Positions 17,944 to 27,357 are shown, counted from the stretch's first letter. The stretch is 64,000 bases of DNA from Paraburkholderia aromaticivorans (GCF_002278075.1 NZ_CP022989.1:186001-250000); one strand, 5' to 3'. The notes: generated by a model from the letters alone, not told the origin. Translations and numbers: made by a program.

Positions 17944-18064
17944 TCCGCTCATATTTCAGCCTGTTACAGGGGCTAAGCCACAAACCGCGGGCGAACGCCA
18001 ATTGCTTCCTGGCGGTTTTTGACTACCATCAAGTTAAGCCCTGCCCCATGTTTCTCCGACGACG

Positions 18065-18601
18065 ATGCTCACCCGCACACGTCACCTTCGCCGCCTCACC
18101 GCACGCCGTGCTTCAAGCCTCGGCGTGTGGCCGGCTTCCCCGCGCGGCATGCTGTTCGCCGCAATGCTGGGCCTCGCGCTGGCCGGCTGCACCATCACGC
18201 CGCCGCCACGCCCGGTCGTCTCCACGCCCGCGGCCGCCATCAACAGCGCGACGCTCGACCAGTACCGCGATGCGGTGGCCAGACGCATCATCGAACGCAA
18301 TCCGTCTTATGTGTTGCGCGGCACGCCGCAAGCCATGCTGCGCTCGCTGGTCGTGGTCTCGTTCACGGTGGATCGCAACGGGCACGTGGTGGAGTCGTCG
18401 GTATATCGCACCAATGGCGACGACGAAGCCGAGAGCACCGCGCTCGCCACCTTGCGGCGCGCCGCGCCGCTGCCGCAACCACCGGGCAAATTGTTGAACG
18501 GCCGCGGCCAGCTCGAACTCTTCGAAGACTGGCTGTTCAACGACGACGGCAAATTCCAGCTCCGCGAACTCGCTTCGCCGCAAGCGCAAACCATCGATTG
18601 A
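18065..18601 (+). CDS. TonB C-terminal-domain lipoprotein
   Basis: A 178-aa protein. A hydrophobic segment ends in the lipobox LALAGC (Cys at about residue 42), so it is probably lipid-anchored in the envelope. Residues about 65-170 match the TonB C-terminal fold, with MLRSLVVVSFTVDRNGHVVESSVYRTNGDDEAESTALATLRRAAPLP split here across the strand-helix core. The family contacts TonB-dependent receptors or the cell wall, but this one lacks the usual N-terminal anchor plus Pro-rich linker. The start is uncertain: ATG 18065 has no good ribosome site, and ATG 18149 (before MLFAAMLGLALAGC) would also give a lipoprotein signal. Confidence 0.7.
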   Translation: MLTRTRHLRRLTARRASSLGVWPASPRGMLFAAMLGLALAGCTITPPPRPVVSTPAAAINSATLDQYRDAVARRIIERNPSYVLRGTPQAMLRSLVVVSFTVDRNGHVVESSVYRTNGDDEAESTALATLRRAAPLPQPPGKLLNGRGQLELFEDWLFNDDGKFQLRELASPQAQTID

Positions 18602-19089
18602 ACGCGCCTGAACCGGCGCAACGCACACGGCCACACGGCAGCCGCCTTGCTGCGCCGCCGCCGCGCTCGCTATAATTTTCCGATTCCCTGCGCCGGAGCC
18701 TTCCGGCACGGCTCACGCCGCCCGCTCACCCGCCGGCGCGGCAAGAGCCCGATTGCAGCCGCCGCCCGCGCCATCCGCGAGCGCCGTCTGCTTGAGGCAC
18801 GACGCGCGCTGGCCCTGATCCCACCTGGTCAGTGCCTCGCGCCGCACCGGCCGCCGCCGCTCGCTAACCGCCCGCATCCCGCCTGGTTATTCCCTTGGTG
18901 TGGCCGCATTCGCGGGCGAACTTCACCGGCTGCCGTTGTAAGCTGTCGCAGCGTCGCCCGCACCACCCGTGGCCGCCCACCGGCCGCGAGAGAAGCGAGG
19001 CGCGAACCCAAACAAAGATGCCGCCCCCACGCGCACCGCCGGCTCACTCACACGGCGCCTAGCGGCATCACGACATATGGAGACCCTGC
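18602..19089 (+). other. Long leader region upstream of the MHS transporter gene
   Basis: About 490 bases. A good promoter at 18647-18676 predicts a transcript with a roughly 400-base untranslated leader. It carries at least one hairpin (GCCGGA-GCCT-TCCGGC, 18691-18706). No known riboswitch is recognised and no small ORF is convincing. Confidence 0.4.
18647..18676 (+). promoter_or_regulatory. Sigma70 promoter with consensus -10
   Basis: -35 TTGCTG (18647-18652), 18-base spacer, consensus -10 TATAAT (18671-18676). It points toward the transporter gene at 19090. Confidence 0.65.
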
Positions 19090-20397
19090 ATGTCCACTTC
19101 GCCGATTTCCGCGACCCAGCCCAATGCGGCCGGGCAGAACAAGAGTTCGCGGATCATCTTCGCGAGCTTTATCGGCACCGCGATCGAGTTCTACGATTTC
19201 TATGTCTATGCGACCGCCGCCGCGCTCGTCATCGGACCGGTGTTTTTCCCGCACGGCTCGGCGACCGCTCAGGCCTTGTCGGCCTTCGTCACGTTCGGCA
19301 TCGCCTTCGTGGCGCGGCCGATCGGCTCGTTCCTGTTCGGCCACTTCGGCGACCGCATCGGCCGTAAGTCGACGCTGGTCGCGTCGCTGCTGGTAATGGG
19401 CGTGTCCACCACGCTGATCGGCTTCGTGCCGGGCTACGATTCGATCGGCAGCCTCGCGCCGATCCTGTTATGCATTTTGCGTTTCGGCCAGGGCATCGGC
19501 CTCGGCGGCGAATGGGGCGGCGCGGCGCTGCTCGCCACCGAGAACGCCCCGGCCGGCAAACGCGGCTGGTTCGGCATGTTCCCGCAGCTCGGGCCGTCGA
19601 TCGGCTTTCTGGCGTCCAACGGCCTGTTCTTCGCGCTGGCGCTGTCCTTGAGCGACGAGCAATTCCGCAGCTGGGGCTGGCGCGTGCCGTTCCTCGTGAG
19701 CGCCGTGCTGGTCGCGCTGGGCTTGTACGTGCGGCTCAAAATCGCCGAGACGCCGGCGTTCCAGGCGGCGATCGAGCGTCAGGAACGCGTCAAGGTGCCG
19801 ATCGCCACGCTGCTGTCGCAACACTGGGTGCCTACCCTGCTCGGCGCGCTCGCCATGGTGGTCTGCTACACGTTGTTCTACAACGCCACCACGTTCTCGC
19901 TGTCGTACGGCGTCTCCGTGCTGCATATTCCGCGGCCGACGTTCCTCGGCCTGCTGTGCATCGCCGTGGTGTTCATGGCGCTCGCCACGCCGCTGTCGGC
20001 CTGGGCGGCCGACCGTTATGGGCGCAAGCCGGTGCTGATCGTCGGCATCATCGCGGCGATCCTGTCGGGCTTCACGATGGCGCCGCTGCTCGGCAGCGGA
20101 CAGACGCCGCTCGTGCTGCTGTTCCTCGTCATCGAGCTGTTCCTGATGGGTGTGACCTTCGCGCCGATGGGCGCGCTGCTGCCCGAACTGTTCCCGACCA
20201 ACGTGCGTTATACCGGCGCGGGCGTCTCGTACAACCTCGGCGGGATTCTCGGCGCGTCCGTGGCGCCGTATATCGCCCAGATGCTCGCCGCGCGCGGCGG
20301 GCTGCCGTGGGTAGGCGCGTATGTGTCGATCGCGGCGGCCGTCAGTATGATCGGCGTGCTGTGCATGCGCGAAACGCGCGATACACAGCTGATGTAA
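19090..20397 (+). CDS. MFS transporter, metabolite:H+ symporter (MHS) type
   Basis: A 435-aa inner-membrane permease with 12 predicted helices. The conserved cytoplasmic loop between helices 2 and 3 is GHFGDRIGRKSTL, and its repeat in the second half is AADRYGRKPVL. The N-terminus FIGTAIEFYDFYVYATAAAL is the MHS hallmark (ProP/ShiA/KgtP group), whose substrates are carboxylates, osmolytes or shikimate. The substrate here is unknown. GGAGA lies 8-9 bases before ATG 19090. It is monocistronic with a very long leader. Confidence 0.9.
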   Translation: MSTSPISATQPNAAGQNKSSRIIFASFIGTAIEFYDFYVYATAAALVIGPVFFPHGSATAQALSAFVTFGIAFVARPIGSFLFGHFGDRIGRKSTLVASLLVMGVSTTLIGFVPGYDSIGSLAPILLCILRFGQGIGLGGEWGGAALLATENAPAGKRGWFGMFPQLGPSIGFLASNGLFFALALSLSDEQFRSWGWRVPFLVSAVLVALGLYVRLKIAETPAFQAAIERQERVKVPIATLLSQHWVPTLLGALAMVVCYTLFYNATTFSLSYGVSVLHIPRPTFLGLLCIAVVFMALATPLSAWAADRYGRKPVLIVGIIAAILSGFTMAPLLGSGQTPLVLLFLVIELFLMGVTFAPMGALLPELFPTNVRYTGAGVSYNLGGILGASVAPYIAQMLAARGGLPWVGAYVSIAAAVSMIGVLCMRETRDTQLM

Positions 20398-20559
20398 CGG
20401 GGCGCGGCGCTTCGGCGCCTGCTTTCCCTTGATGTTTCCCCCTCGATGTTTCCCCCTCGATGTGGCCGCGGCGTGCGATTCTCGCGCCGCGGCGGCATCG
20501 TCCGCCGCCCCCGCTTCACGCCCTCTGCTTGACGAGCATTCCTGAGTAAATCTCCTGCC

Positions 20560-20587
20560 TTGCGCGTCTTTTTGACATGCCTATACT
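20560..20587 (+). promoter_or_regulatory. Promoter of the 59-aa membrane protein gene
   Basis: -35 TTGCGC (20560-20565), 16-base spacer, -10 TATACT (20582-20587). A consensus TTGACA at 20572-20577 overlaps it but lacks a good -10. Confidence 0.45.
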
Positions 20588-20624
20588 CGACTCAAATAAC
20601 CCTATGGCGTGCAGGGAGGCAGGG

Positions 20625-20804
20625 ATGAACGTTCATCTTCACAACGCGGATATCGTGATGATCATTGCGCTGGCGCTGCTAGGTTCGCTGCTGCTTGCAT
20701 TGCGCTTTCGTCCGGCGACATGGAAAGGCATCGTCGTGGAAGCGTTGGCGGCGAATGCCGCGGCCATCGCCGCAGTCGTCGCGTTCGAAATGCTGCTGGC
20801 CTGA
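20625..20804 (+). CDS. Small membrane protein, 59 aa
   Basis: ATG 20625 has AGGGAGG five bases upstream, which decides the start over the in-frame ATG at 20577. The peptide begins MNVHLHNADIVMIIALALLG. It has two hydrophobic stretches (about residues 9-25 and 37-57) separated by RFRPATWKGIVVEA, so it is a likely two-helix inner-membrane protein with a short basic loop. No family is recognised. Confidence 0.65.
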   Translation: MNVHLHNADIVMIIALALLGSLLLALRFRPATWKGIVVEALAANAAAIAAVVAFEMLLA

Positions 20805-20855
20805 TACGCACGGATGCCGCGGCGCCATCCGGCGCGACGGCACCCGGCGGGAAAC

Positions 20856-20993
20856 TTAGCGGTAGTAGTAGCCGCCGTGATGGTAGTAACCACCACCGCC
20901 GTAGTAATAGCCCGGCGCAGGTGCGACGATGCAGCCACCGAGCGCCGTTGCGAGCAGCGTGCCTGCGATCAGGCTCAAGACTAAACGTTTCAT
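20856..20993 (-). CDS. Small Gly/Tyr/His-rich lipoprotein, 45 aa
   Basis: ATG 20993 is preceded by GGAG seven to eight bases upstream; an in-frame ATG 12 bases earlier lacks a site. The signal is MKRLVLSLIAGTLLATALGGC, with the lipobox ALGGC (Cys at residue 21). The mature part is only 25 residues of Pro, Gly, Tyr and His (YYYGGGGYYHHGGYYYR). It resembles small outer-membrane or envelope-stress lipoproteins common in Burkholderiales. The His/Tyr-rich tail could bind metal or stack on cell-wall sugar; that is speculation. Confidence 0.75.
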   Translation of the reverse strand: MKRLVLSLIAGTLLATALGGCIVAPAPGYYYGGGGYYHHGGYYYR

Positions 20994-21696
20994 TTTTTTC
21001 TCCATCGAGTCAGATTCATTCGAGCCGAAACCCCCGAATGACTCGATTGAACACGACGGCGCCTCGCGCGAACGTTGCCATTTGTAAGGGAAGATCACCA
21101 AGGTGTTACATCATCGACACCTGCAACAGGCCGCGTCCGGGGCACGCTCGCGACGAATTCACGTCAGAAGAAAACACCGCCTATACTGCTTTGAACAGAA
21201 TGCCCCGGCGGGTGCCTTGCTGGCGGCGCATACGCGGCGCGAGACGCCGATGCGAGGCGCCATGCATGCGAATGAACACGCGGCCACGACGCCTTGGCGC
21301 GACGCGGGACAGGCCCGGCCAGGCAGTCAGGCAATCAACGAAAAGCGACAGATTTAACAGGCGTGTAATGCGCAGCGCCCGCTGCAAGATGGGCTGCGGG
21401 GAGCCAAAGCGCGGCATGTGAGCGTGGTCACGCTCACACCTCGTGCCCTGCGGGCGAACCGGGTCAAGTCCGGCTGCGAAGCGCTCGCTTCAACACTGCG
21501 CGCGCAAAGGTTTTCACCGCGCAGTGCATGCCCGATCAAGTGGTTTGCAACGGTTCCTCTCCGCCCGCTGTTCCCCGACACGGGCGTTTTTCGGAGGCGT
21601 TACGAGGCGGCGCTCGTTGGCTCGAGCGGACTGCGCGTCACGCCTCTTTTCTTTTCAGGCAAACGATTGCGCAAGGAAGACCCACAGACGCCACGC
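20994..21696. other. 700-base non-coding region between the small lipoprotein gene and waaC
   Basis: No believable gene is seen. It holds the minus-strand promoter region of the small lipoprotein gene and, on the plus strand, three hairpins ending in a T-run (21418-21591, listed separately). Confidence 0.45.
21418..21591 (+). ncRNA. Structured non-coding stretch ending in a terminator-like hairpin
   Basis: Three perfect hairpins occur in order: GTGAGCGTG/CACGCTCAC (21418-21437, two-base gap), CACTGCGCG/CGCGCAGTG (21494-21526), and CGCCCG/CGGGCG (21562-21586) with an inner TGT/ACA pairing. The last is followed by five T (21587-21591), the form of a plus-strand intrinsic terminator. There is no gene on this strand for it to end; the nearest upstream plus-strand gene stops at 20804. 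No clear promoter was found, so a free RNA is a possibility rather than a claim. Confidence 0.3.
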
Positions 21697-22701
21697 TCAG
21701 GCAGCGGCGGAGCCGTGTTGCACGGCCACCTCGTGCGGCTCGGTATGAACGTAGTCGATGGCCTCGAGCGCGGCGCCGATAGACGGCACGGATTTGCCGT
21801 CGCCGATGGAGATGGAGCGGAACGGCGATTCGATGCCGTAATGCGACGGCGGGGTCGCCACGAAGATCATCACCGTGCGCTTCTGCAACGCGTGCGCAAG
21901 ATGGACGAAGCCGGTGTCGGTGCCGATCACGAGCGCGCACGCGTCGATCATCTGGGCGATTTCGGTGACGCTCATTTTCGGCAGCACGGTCGCGCCCGGC
22001 AACTGCGACGCGATCTGCTCCGCTTCGACCCGCTCGCCTTCCGAGCCCCACGGCAGCACCAGCTGAAAACCGCGCTGCGTCAATTCGCGGCCGATCGCCA
22101 CCCAATGACTCACCGGCCATTTCTTGTCGTCTTTCGAGGTGGCGTGAAAGAACGCCGCGACCGGCGCGCCGTTCGACGCGAACGGCAATCTGACGGGCTC
22201 CGGTAGACGCAGCTTGAACACCGCCGGGCCTTCTACCTGATAGCCGAGCGCCTCACCCGCGTTGATCCGCATGCCGTGCCATGCATTGCACTGCGGACGC
22301 CGGCTGAACCGCCCGGTATAGGCAAACGCGGCACCGCGCTCGCCCAGGTCCGGCGCCTGGTAGCCGATGCGCCGCGACGAACGCGCCAGAAACGCGATGA
22401 TCGCGCTCTTGTACACGCCCTGAATGTCGATGATGAAATCGTAGCGATACGCGCGCAGTTCGGCGATGGACGCCCAGATCGATTTGAAATCGGCCCACCG
22501 GCGCGCTTTCTTGAAGCGGCGCAACGGCGCGCACAGCACGCGGTCCACGTTCTCGCTCCAGTGCACCACTTCGGCGAATGCTTCGTCGGCGGCCCAATCC
22601 ACCTGAACGCCGGGAAACGCGCGTTTGATATCGGCGACGACCGGCAGCGCCTGCACGATATCGCCGAGGGAAGTGACCTTGACGATCAGGACTCGCTTCA
22701 T
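21697..22701 (-). CDS. waaC: Lipopolysaccharide heptosyltransferase I
   Basis: A 334-aa GT9-family enzyme that adds the first heptose to Kdo of the LPS inner core at the cytoplasmic face. The N-terminal MKRVLIVKVTSLGDIVQALP is the family hallmark. The ADP-heptose-binding region VIGTDTGFVHLAHAL lies near residue 270. The start at 22701 gives the standard N-terminus and has AGGTC upstream; the frame extends further but without similarity. It is transcribed divergently from the ClC gene. Confidence 0.93.
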   Translation of the reverse strand: MKRVLIVKVTSLGDIVQALPVVADIKRAFPGVQVDWAADEAFAEVVHWSENVDRVLCAPLRRFKKARRWADFKSIWASIAELRAYRYDFIIDIQGVYKSAIIAFLARSSRRIGYQAPDLGERGAAFAYTGRFSRRPQCNAWHGMRINAGEALGYQVEGPAVFKLRLPEPVRLPFASNGAPVAAFFHATSKDDKKWPVSHWVAIGRELTQRGFQLVLPWGSEGERVEAEQIASQLPGATVLPKMSVTEIAQMIDACALVIGTDTGFVHLAHALQKRTVMIFVATPPSHYGIESPFRSISIGDGKSVPSIGAALEAIDYVHTEPHEVAVQHGSAAA

Positions 22702-22913
22702 TAAAGACCTGTGAGTGGTTCGAACATCCACACATTTTAGCCGACGAATGGGATGATCTTGACCGAACCGGGCAAAGAGCATTTCGGTCATGAATACAGC
22801 GAGTTACGTCGACCGCCTTACAGAAAGCCCTTTTACACCATTTCAAAATACTTTCACACCGATTTGTGAGCCCGGCGCGCCTTATACTGCACCCTTTGCG
22901 CCTGCACTCGCTC

Positions 22914-24335
22914 ATGTTCGTGCCTCTCCCGCTCCGCTCGTTCAGCGTCGTTCGCCGCGCAAGGCGACTCTGGCGCCAATATGGTGTCTTCTGGCTGGGC
23001 GCGATTGCGGTCGGTCTCGTCGCGGTGCTTTACGCGAGGCTGATCGACTGGGGCTATAGCGAATTCCGCGCGGTTCAACACGAACATGTGTGGGCGCCCT
23101 TGATCATCACGCCCGCGGTCGCGGCGCTCGCCGTCTGGCTCACCCGCACCTTCTTCCGCGGTGCCGAAGGCAGCGGCATTCCGCAGGTCATCGCCACGCT
23201 TCACGCCAAGCCCGGTGAATACGGCGCGCGGCTGCTCTCGTTTCCCATTCTGTTCGGCAAGATCGCCGTGTCGTTTCTGGCGATTCTCGGCGGCTTCACG
23301 ATCGGCCGCGAAGGTCCGACCGTGCAGGTCGGTGCCGCGCTGATGTTCAATCTGCGGCGGCTCTATCCACGCTCGAATGCATTGATCGAACGGCAACTGG
23401 TGCTGGCCGGCGCGGCGGCGGGTTTGTCCGCCGCGTTCAACACGCCGCTTGCCGGGATCGTCTTCGCGATCGAGGAACTGACACGCAGCTTCGAGGCGCG
23501 CACGAGCGGCGTGCTGATCACCGCGATCATCATCGCCGGCGTGGTCGCGCTCGGGCTGAACGGCAATTACACCTATTTCGGCACCATTCAGATCGGCGCG
23601 CACTTCCCCAATCTAATGGCGCTCGCCGTGCTGCTCACGGCGGTCGTCACCGGCCTCGCGGGCGGGGCGTTCGGCTGGCTGCTGCTGAACACGGGGCGCT
23701 GGATTCCGGCGCCGCTGCGTCAATTGCATGCCGAGCGGCCGGTCGCGTTTGCCGCGCTGTGCGGTTTGGCGATCGCGGTGGTCGGTCTGGTTTCGGGCGG
23801 CACGACGTTCGGCAGCGGTTATGCGGAAGCGCGCGGATTGCTCGAGGGGCACGCGCAGTTGTCTGTCTTCTATCCGTTCCTGAAAATGATCTCGATGGTC
23901 GGCTCGTACCTGCCCGGTATTCCGGGCGGCATCTTCGCGCCGTCGCTGTCGATCGGCGCGGGCTTCGGCAATCTGCTGCACATGGTGTTCGGCTCGATGG
24001 ATTTACCCATGCTGATCGCGCTCGGCATGGTCGGCTACCTGGCCGCCGTCACGCAGTCGCCGATCACCTCGTTCGTGATCGTGATGGAGATGATCAACGG
24101 CCACGCGCTAGTGATTTCGCTGATGGCCACCGCGTTGATTGCGAGCCGCGTATCGCGCGTGTTCACGCCGCCGTTGTACGAGTCGCTGTCGGCGCGCTAT
24201 CTGGCGCCGTTGCCGCAACCCGCGCCCGCACCGGCGCCTGAAGTGCCTGAAGTGGAAGCACCTGTTCAGGGCGAAGCGCAAGCCGACGGTGAGCGTCCCG
24301 CCGAAGACGCCGGCGGCGCACGGCCGGGCGCCTGA
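22914..24335 (+). CDS. ClC-family chloride/proton antiporter
   Basis: A 473-aa membrane protein. Selectivity-filter motifs are complete: GSGIP (86-90), GREGP (131-135, with gating Glu133) and GIPGGIFAPSL in the second half. The second glutamate that distinguishes H+/Cl- exchangers from channels is present in AIEEL (187-188). There is no CBS domain; the last 45 residues are Pro/Ala/Glu-rich and dispensable-looking. ATG 22914 is chosen because a TATACT box at 22883-22888 lies between it and an in-frame GTG at 22866. The family extrudes protons or balances charge under acid stress. Confidence 0.9.
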   Translation: MFVPLPLRSFSVVRRARRLWRQYGVFWLGAIAVGLVAVLYARLIDWGYSEFRAVQHEHVWAPLIITPAVAALAVWLTRTFFRGAEGSGIPQVIATLHAKPGEYGARLLSFPILFGKIAVSFLAILGGFTIGREGPTVQVGAALMFNLRRLYPRSNALIERQLVLAGAAAGLSAAFNTPLAGIVFAIEELTRSFEARTSGVLITAIIIAGVVALGLNGNYTYFGTIQIGAHFPNLMALAVLLTAVVTGLAGGAFGWLLLNTGRWIPAPLRQLHAERPVAFAALCGLAIAVVGLVSGGTTFGSGYAEARGLLEGHAQLSVFYPFLKMISMVGSYLPGIPGGIFAPSLSIGAGFGNLLHMVFGSMDLPMLIALGMVGYLAAVTQSPITSFVIVMEMINGHALVISLMATALIASRVSRVFTPPLYESLSARYLAPLPQPAPAPAPEVPEVEAPVQGEAQADGERPAEDAGGARPGA

Positions 24336-24387
24336 ACCCTGAAGAACTGTTGACGACGAAGATAAGCGGCAAAGCGGCGCGAACCGG

Positions 24388-24450
24388 CGCGCCCGCGCGC
24401 CACCTTGCGTTGCGTCCGGATGACGTAACGCAAGGTGGCGCGCGGGCGCG
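24388..24450. other. Very long near-perfect hairpin between the ClC gene and minE
   Basis: Bases 24388-24411 are the exact reverse complement of 24427-24450 (24 bp). Five more pairs follow inside (24412-24416 with 24422-24426, one of them G-T), leaving a five-base loop. Neither side has a T-run. It lies between the convergent ends of the ClC and min transcripts, so it may act as a bidirectional transcript end, but the stem is much longer than a normal terminator. Confidence 0.85.
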
Positions 24451-24491
24451 TCAGAGGAAACCGGCTGCGGCAAGAAACAGGCCCCGAACGA

Positions 24492-24746
24492 TCAGGCCTG
24501 CGGTATTTCGATCTTGACCTCGAGCACTTCGAGATCGTCCTGACGTTCGAGGCTCACGCGAATATCGTCATGGGAAATCTTCACGTACTTCGAGATCACG
24601 GCCACCAGTTCGCGTTGCAACGCAGGCAGGTAATCGGCAGGCGCATGGCCGCCGGCGCGCTCATGCGCGATGATCAACTGCAGGCGTTCCTTCGCTACCG
24701 ACGCGGACTTCTTCTTCTCGCCCAGCAAAAACGAAAGAATCGACAT
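24492..24746 (-). CDS. minE: Cell division topological specificity factor MinE
   Basis: An 84-aa protein that stimulates MinD ATPase and drives pole-to-pole oscillation, restricting MinCD to the poles. The amphipathic membrane-targeting N-terminus is [14 protein letters not shown], followed by the MinD-contact helix [18 protein letters not shown], then the dimerisation domain. Length is normal. It follows minD by 14 bases and is last in minC-minD-minE. Confidence 0.96.
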   Translation of the reverse strand: MSILSFLLGEKKKSASVAKERLQLIIAHERAGGHAPADYLPALQRELVAVISKYVKISHDDIRVSLERQDDLEVLEVKIEIPQA

Positions 24747-24760
24747 TACGTGCGCTCCCC

Positions 24761-25576
24761 TTACTTGGTGCCGAAGAGGCGCTGCAGCAGCCCGGGCTTC
24801 TGGTAGTCGGTAAAGCGAAGCGACTTCTGCTCGCCGAGGAAACGCGACACGACGTCTTTATAGGCTTCGGCCACGTCGGTGCCGTCCAGATGCACCGCCG
24901 GCAAGCCCTGGTTCGATGCGTGCAGCACCGCTTCCGATTCCGGAATCACGCCGATCAGGTCGATGCGCAGAATTTCCTGGATATCGGTCAGCGACAGCAT
25001 TTCGCCTTCGCTGACGCGCTTCGGGTTGTAGCGGGTGATCAGCAGGTGTTCCTTGATCGGCTCCTTGCCTTCGATCGCGCGCTTGGTCTTCGACGACAGA
25101 ATGCCGAGAATGCGATCCGAGTCACGCACCGACGAGACTTCCGGATTCGTCACGATCAGCGCTTCGTCGGCGAAATGCATGGCGAGCAGCGCGCCCGACT
25201 CGATGCCGGCCGGCGAATCGCACACGATGTATTCGAAATCCATCGCGATCAGATCGTTGATGACCTTCTCGACGCCTTCCATGGTCAGCGCGTCTTTGTC
25301 GCGCGTCTGCGAGGCCGGCAGGATGAACAGGTTCTCGCACTTCTTGTCCTTGATGAGCGCCTGATTCAGATTCGCTTCGCCCTGGATCACGTTGATCAGG
25401 TCGTACACCACGCGGCGCTCACAACCCATGATGAGGTCGAGGTTACGCAGGCCGACGTCGAAGTCGATCACGGCGGTTTTGCTGCCACGCAGAGCGAGGG
25501 CTGATGCAAAACTCGCGCTCGTGGTCGTCTTGCCCACGCCACCCTTGCCCGAAGTCACCACAATGATTTTTGCCAT
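24761..25576 (-). CDS. minD: Septum-site determining ATPase MinD
   Basis: A 271-aa ParA-type ATPase. The deviant Walker A KGGVGKTT is at residues 10-17, with [19 protein letters not shown] and the Walker B-like YIVCDSPAG further on. The C-terminal membrane-targeting amphipathic helix is [10 protein letters not shown]. It binds the inner membrane as an ATP dimer, carries MinC, and is released by MinE. A 126-base gap separates it from minC, containing the short palindrome GTCGAC-CAT-GTCGAC (25678-25692). Confidence 0.97.
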   Translation of the reverse strand: MAKIIVVTSGKGGVGKTTTSASFASALALRGSKTAVIDFDVGLRNLDLIMGCERRVVYDLINVIQGEANLNQALIKDKKCENLFILPASQTRDKDALTMEGVEKVINDLIAMDFEYIVCDSPAGIESGALLAMHFADEALIVTNPEVSSVRDSDRILGILSSKTKRAIEGKEPIKEHLLITRYNPKRVSEGEMLSLTDIQEILRIDLIGVIPESEAVLHASNQGLPAVHLDGTDVAEAYKDVVSRFLGEQKSLRFTDYQKPGLLQRLFGTK

Positions 25577-25702
25577 TACCCTTACCTTGTGTTCGTCAAT
25601 TTCATCAATTATGTGCGGCCATATTTGCCGTGAAACGCTGCGCGCCTCGGGCTGATCGAGGCAGCGCGCCGCTTTACGTCGACCATGTCGACTTCACGTC
25701 GC

Positions 25703-26545
25703 TTACGTGAGCCGCAGCGGTTCGATCATCAATTTCTCTTCTTCGAGCCAGATCTGCACCGGCTTGCCGAGCACGTCGGCCGGCAGCGGGTTCTCGGTCG
25801 TTCGATAGATGCCTGCGATCGAGATGAGTTCCGGCTCCAGACACGTGCAGAAAATGCGCGCGTCGTGATTGCCCTGCACGCCGGCCAGCGCCCGGCCGCG
25901 CAGCGGCGCGTAAATATGGATGTTGCCTTCGGCGATCACTTCCGCCCCGTAGCTCACGAGGCCTAGCACGACCAGGTCGCCCTTGGCGTAAATGCGCTGG
26001 CCGGAGCGCAGCGGCTTGTCGACCACCATGGTTTGCGACGACGTGGCAAGACGCACCGGCTCCGCTGCGGGCGCGGGCTCCACTGCCGCGGCCGTGGCCG
26101 GCGTGCCGTTTGCCGGCGTGAGCGCGGCGGCTTCGAACAGGTCGGTCGGCGGCGTGGCCGTCGCGGCGGTGACAGCCGGCGCCGTAGCAGCGGCGCTCTC
26201 TTCGTCAGCAGATTTAGCGGCGGCGCCGCGGCGGTCGCGCGCTTCGAGCAGCGGCAACGCGGATTCCGCTGCCCAGCCCTGCTGCGCGTTGGCGACCACG
26301 CCTACCGGGCGCATGCGCACGCTGTCGAGCAGTTGCGCGATCTCGGCGAGCGGCACGCGTTCGTTCTCGGCGAGGCGCCGCACGTCGATCGCGACGACGT
26401 CGTTAGCGAAAAATTCAGGGGTCGCCTCGAAGCGCCGGGTCAGTTCGGCACGCATGGCGTCGAGGTCGGTTGTCTTGACCACGAACAGGAGCGTGTCGAC
26501 AGAGCCGCTGCGAAGTTCGAAAAAGGGCGATTTCTTGGGCGACAT
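25703..26545 (-). CDS. minC: Septum-site determining protein MinC
   Basis: A 280-aa FtsZ-assembly inhibitor. The N-terminal domain (about 1-105) contacts FtsZ. The linker (about 110-165) is unusually long and Ala/Thr/Pro-rich. The C-terminal beta-helix (about 170-275: [34 protein letters not shown]) dimerises and binds MinD. ATG 26545 is used; an in-frame TTG at 26557 would add four residues, and neither has a clear ribosome site. It is the first gene of the min run. Confidence 0.95.
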   Translation of the reverse strand: MSPKKSPFFELRSGSVDTLLFVVKTTDLDAMRAELTRRFEATPEFFANDVVAIDVRRLAENERVPLAEIAQLLDSVRMRPVGVVANAQQGWAAESALPLLEARDRRGAAAKSADEESAAATAPAVTAATATPPTDLFEAAALTPANGTPATAAAVEPAPAAEPVRLATSSQTMVVDKPLRSGQRIYAKGDLVVLGLVSYGAEVIAEGNIHIYAPLRGRALAGVQGNHDARIFCTCLEPELISIAGIYRTTENPLPADVLGKPVQIWLEEEKLMIEPLRLT

Positions 26546-26823
26546 AGCGTTCGGCAAAAATTTTTGCGTATTTTACAGGCGTCGACGCGCGCGGCGAGCT
26601 TTTTTGCCGGGAGAGCGGACGGACGCGATGACGATGCGGCCATGCGCGAGCCGCTCGCCGGACTCGCGACGGCCCGTGGCGGCCCGTGGTGGCCGTTGAC
26701 GTAGCCCTTGACGTAGCCCTCATGGCGGCCATTCAGGCCGCGCGTCACGCCAATGCCCGGGCGACGCACGCTGAGAAGACACGAATGGGAATCGAGCGGC
26801 AGGCTGACGCGCCGCTCGCGAGG

Positions 26824-27357
26824 TCACTGCTGAAACACCTGCGAAGAGGTCGGCACGTGGCGCACCAGCAGACTTTCGGCCTGGTCCGGTGCTCGCGCGA
26901 CGCGCCGGTGCTCGCCGGTCGGACCGAAGCCGAGCGCTTCGTAAAAACGCATGGCATTGCGGTTGGCGTCGGCAACCCACGCGTAGATTTCCGTGGCGCC
27001 TTCATTGGCGAGCCACGCGGCGGCCGAATCGACCAGCAATTCGCCGCCTCGCAGATGACGCACGGCCGGCGCCACCCACAATTCGCAGACGAACGCGCGG
27101 CGCGCCGCGCTGTCGTCGAAATGCGCTTCGATCAGTCCGGCCGGATGGCCCTCGGTGTAGAGAATGAAGGTGGTAACGGTAAAGGAAACCGCATGATCCG
27201 CGGCGGTGGCGTCGAAACTGGCGGCGTCGGCCGACAACGCGTCCTCGAGCGTGGCGCCGAAGGCATAGGGCGCCTCCCGCAGCGACGCAGTACGGAGTTC
27301 GCGGAAAACGGCGCCCTGATCAGCGGCGATACGGCGAACGGTCAATGACGGACTCAT
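26824..27357 (-). CDS. GNAT family N-acetyltransferase
   Basis: A 177-aa protein. The beta4-alpha3 region reads FVCELWVAPAVRHLRGGELLV, the acetyl-CoA loop position, and NRNAMRFYEALGFGPTGEH is a good motif B. It is therefore a fold-complete GNAT of unknown substrate. It lies between map and minC on the same strand with gaps of about 170 and 280 bases, so an operon is possible but not obvious. Two tandem copies of a 12-base unit (26696-26719) sit in the gap to minC. Confidence 0.85.
   Translation of the reverse strand: MSPSLTVRRIAADQGAVFRELRTASLREAPYAFGATLEDALSADAASFDATAADHAVSFTVTTFILYTEGHPAGLIEAHFDDSAARRAFVCELWVAPAVRHLRGGELLVDSAAAWLANEGATEIYAWVADANRNAMRFYEALGFGPTGEHRRVARAPDQAESLLVRHVPTSSQVFQQ

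Larger units (their letters stand above)
17668..18064. other. Intergenic region between argH and the TonB-domain lipoprotein gene
   Basis: Holds the argH terminator (17771-17806) and the minus-strand small-RNA candidate with its promoter (17846-17943). A further imperfect hairpin lies near 17994-18015, followed by five T on the plus strand. Nothing else is recognised. Confidence 0.5.

Noticed and set aside
21440..21490. SRP RNA (4.5S) core
   Set aside because: GGGTCAAGTCCGG resembles the SRP core, but the GGAA tetraloop and the closing helix are missing.
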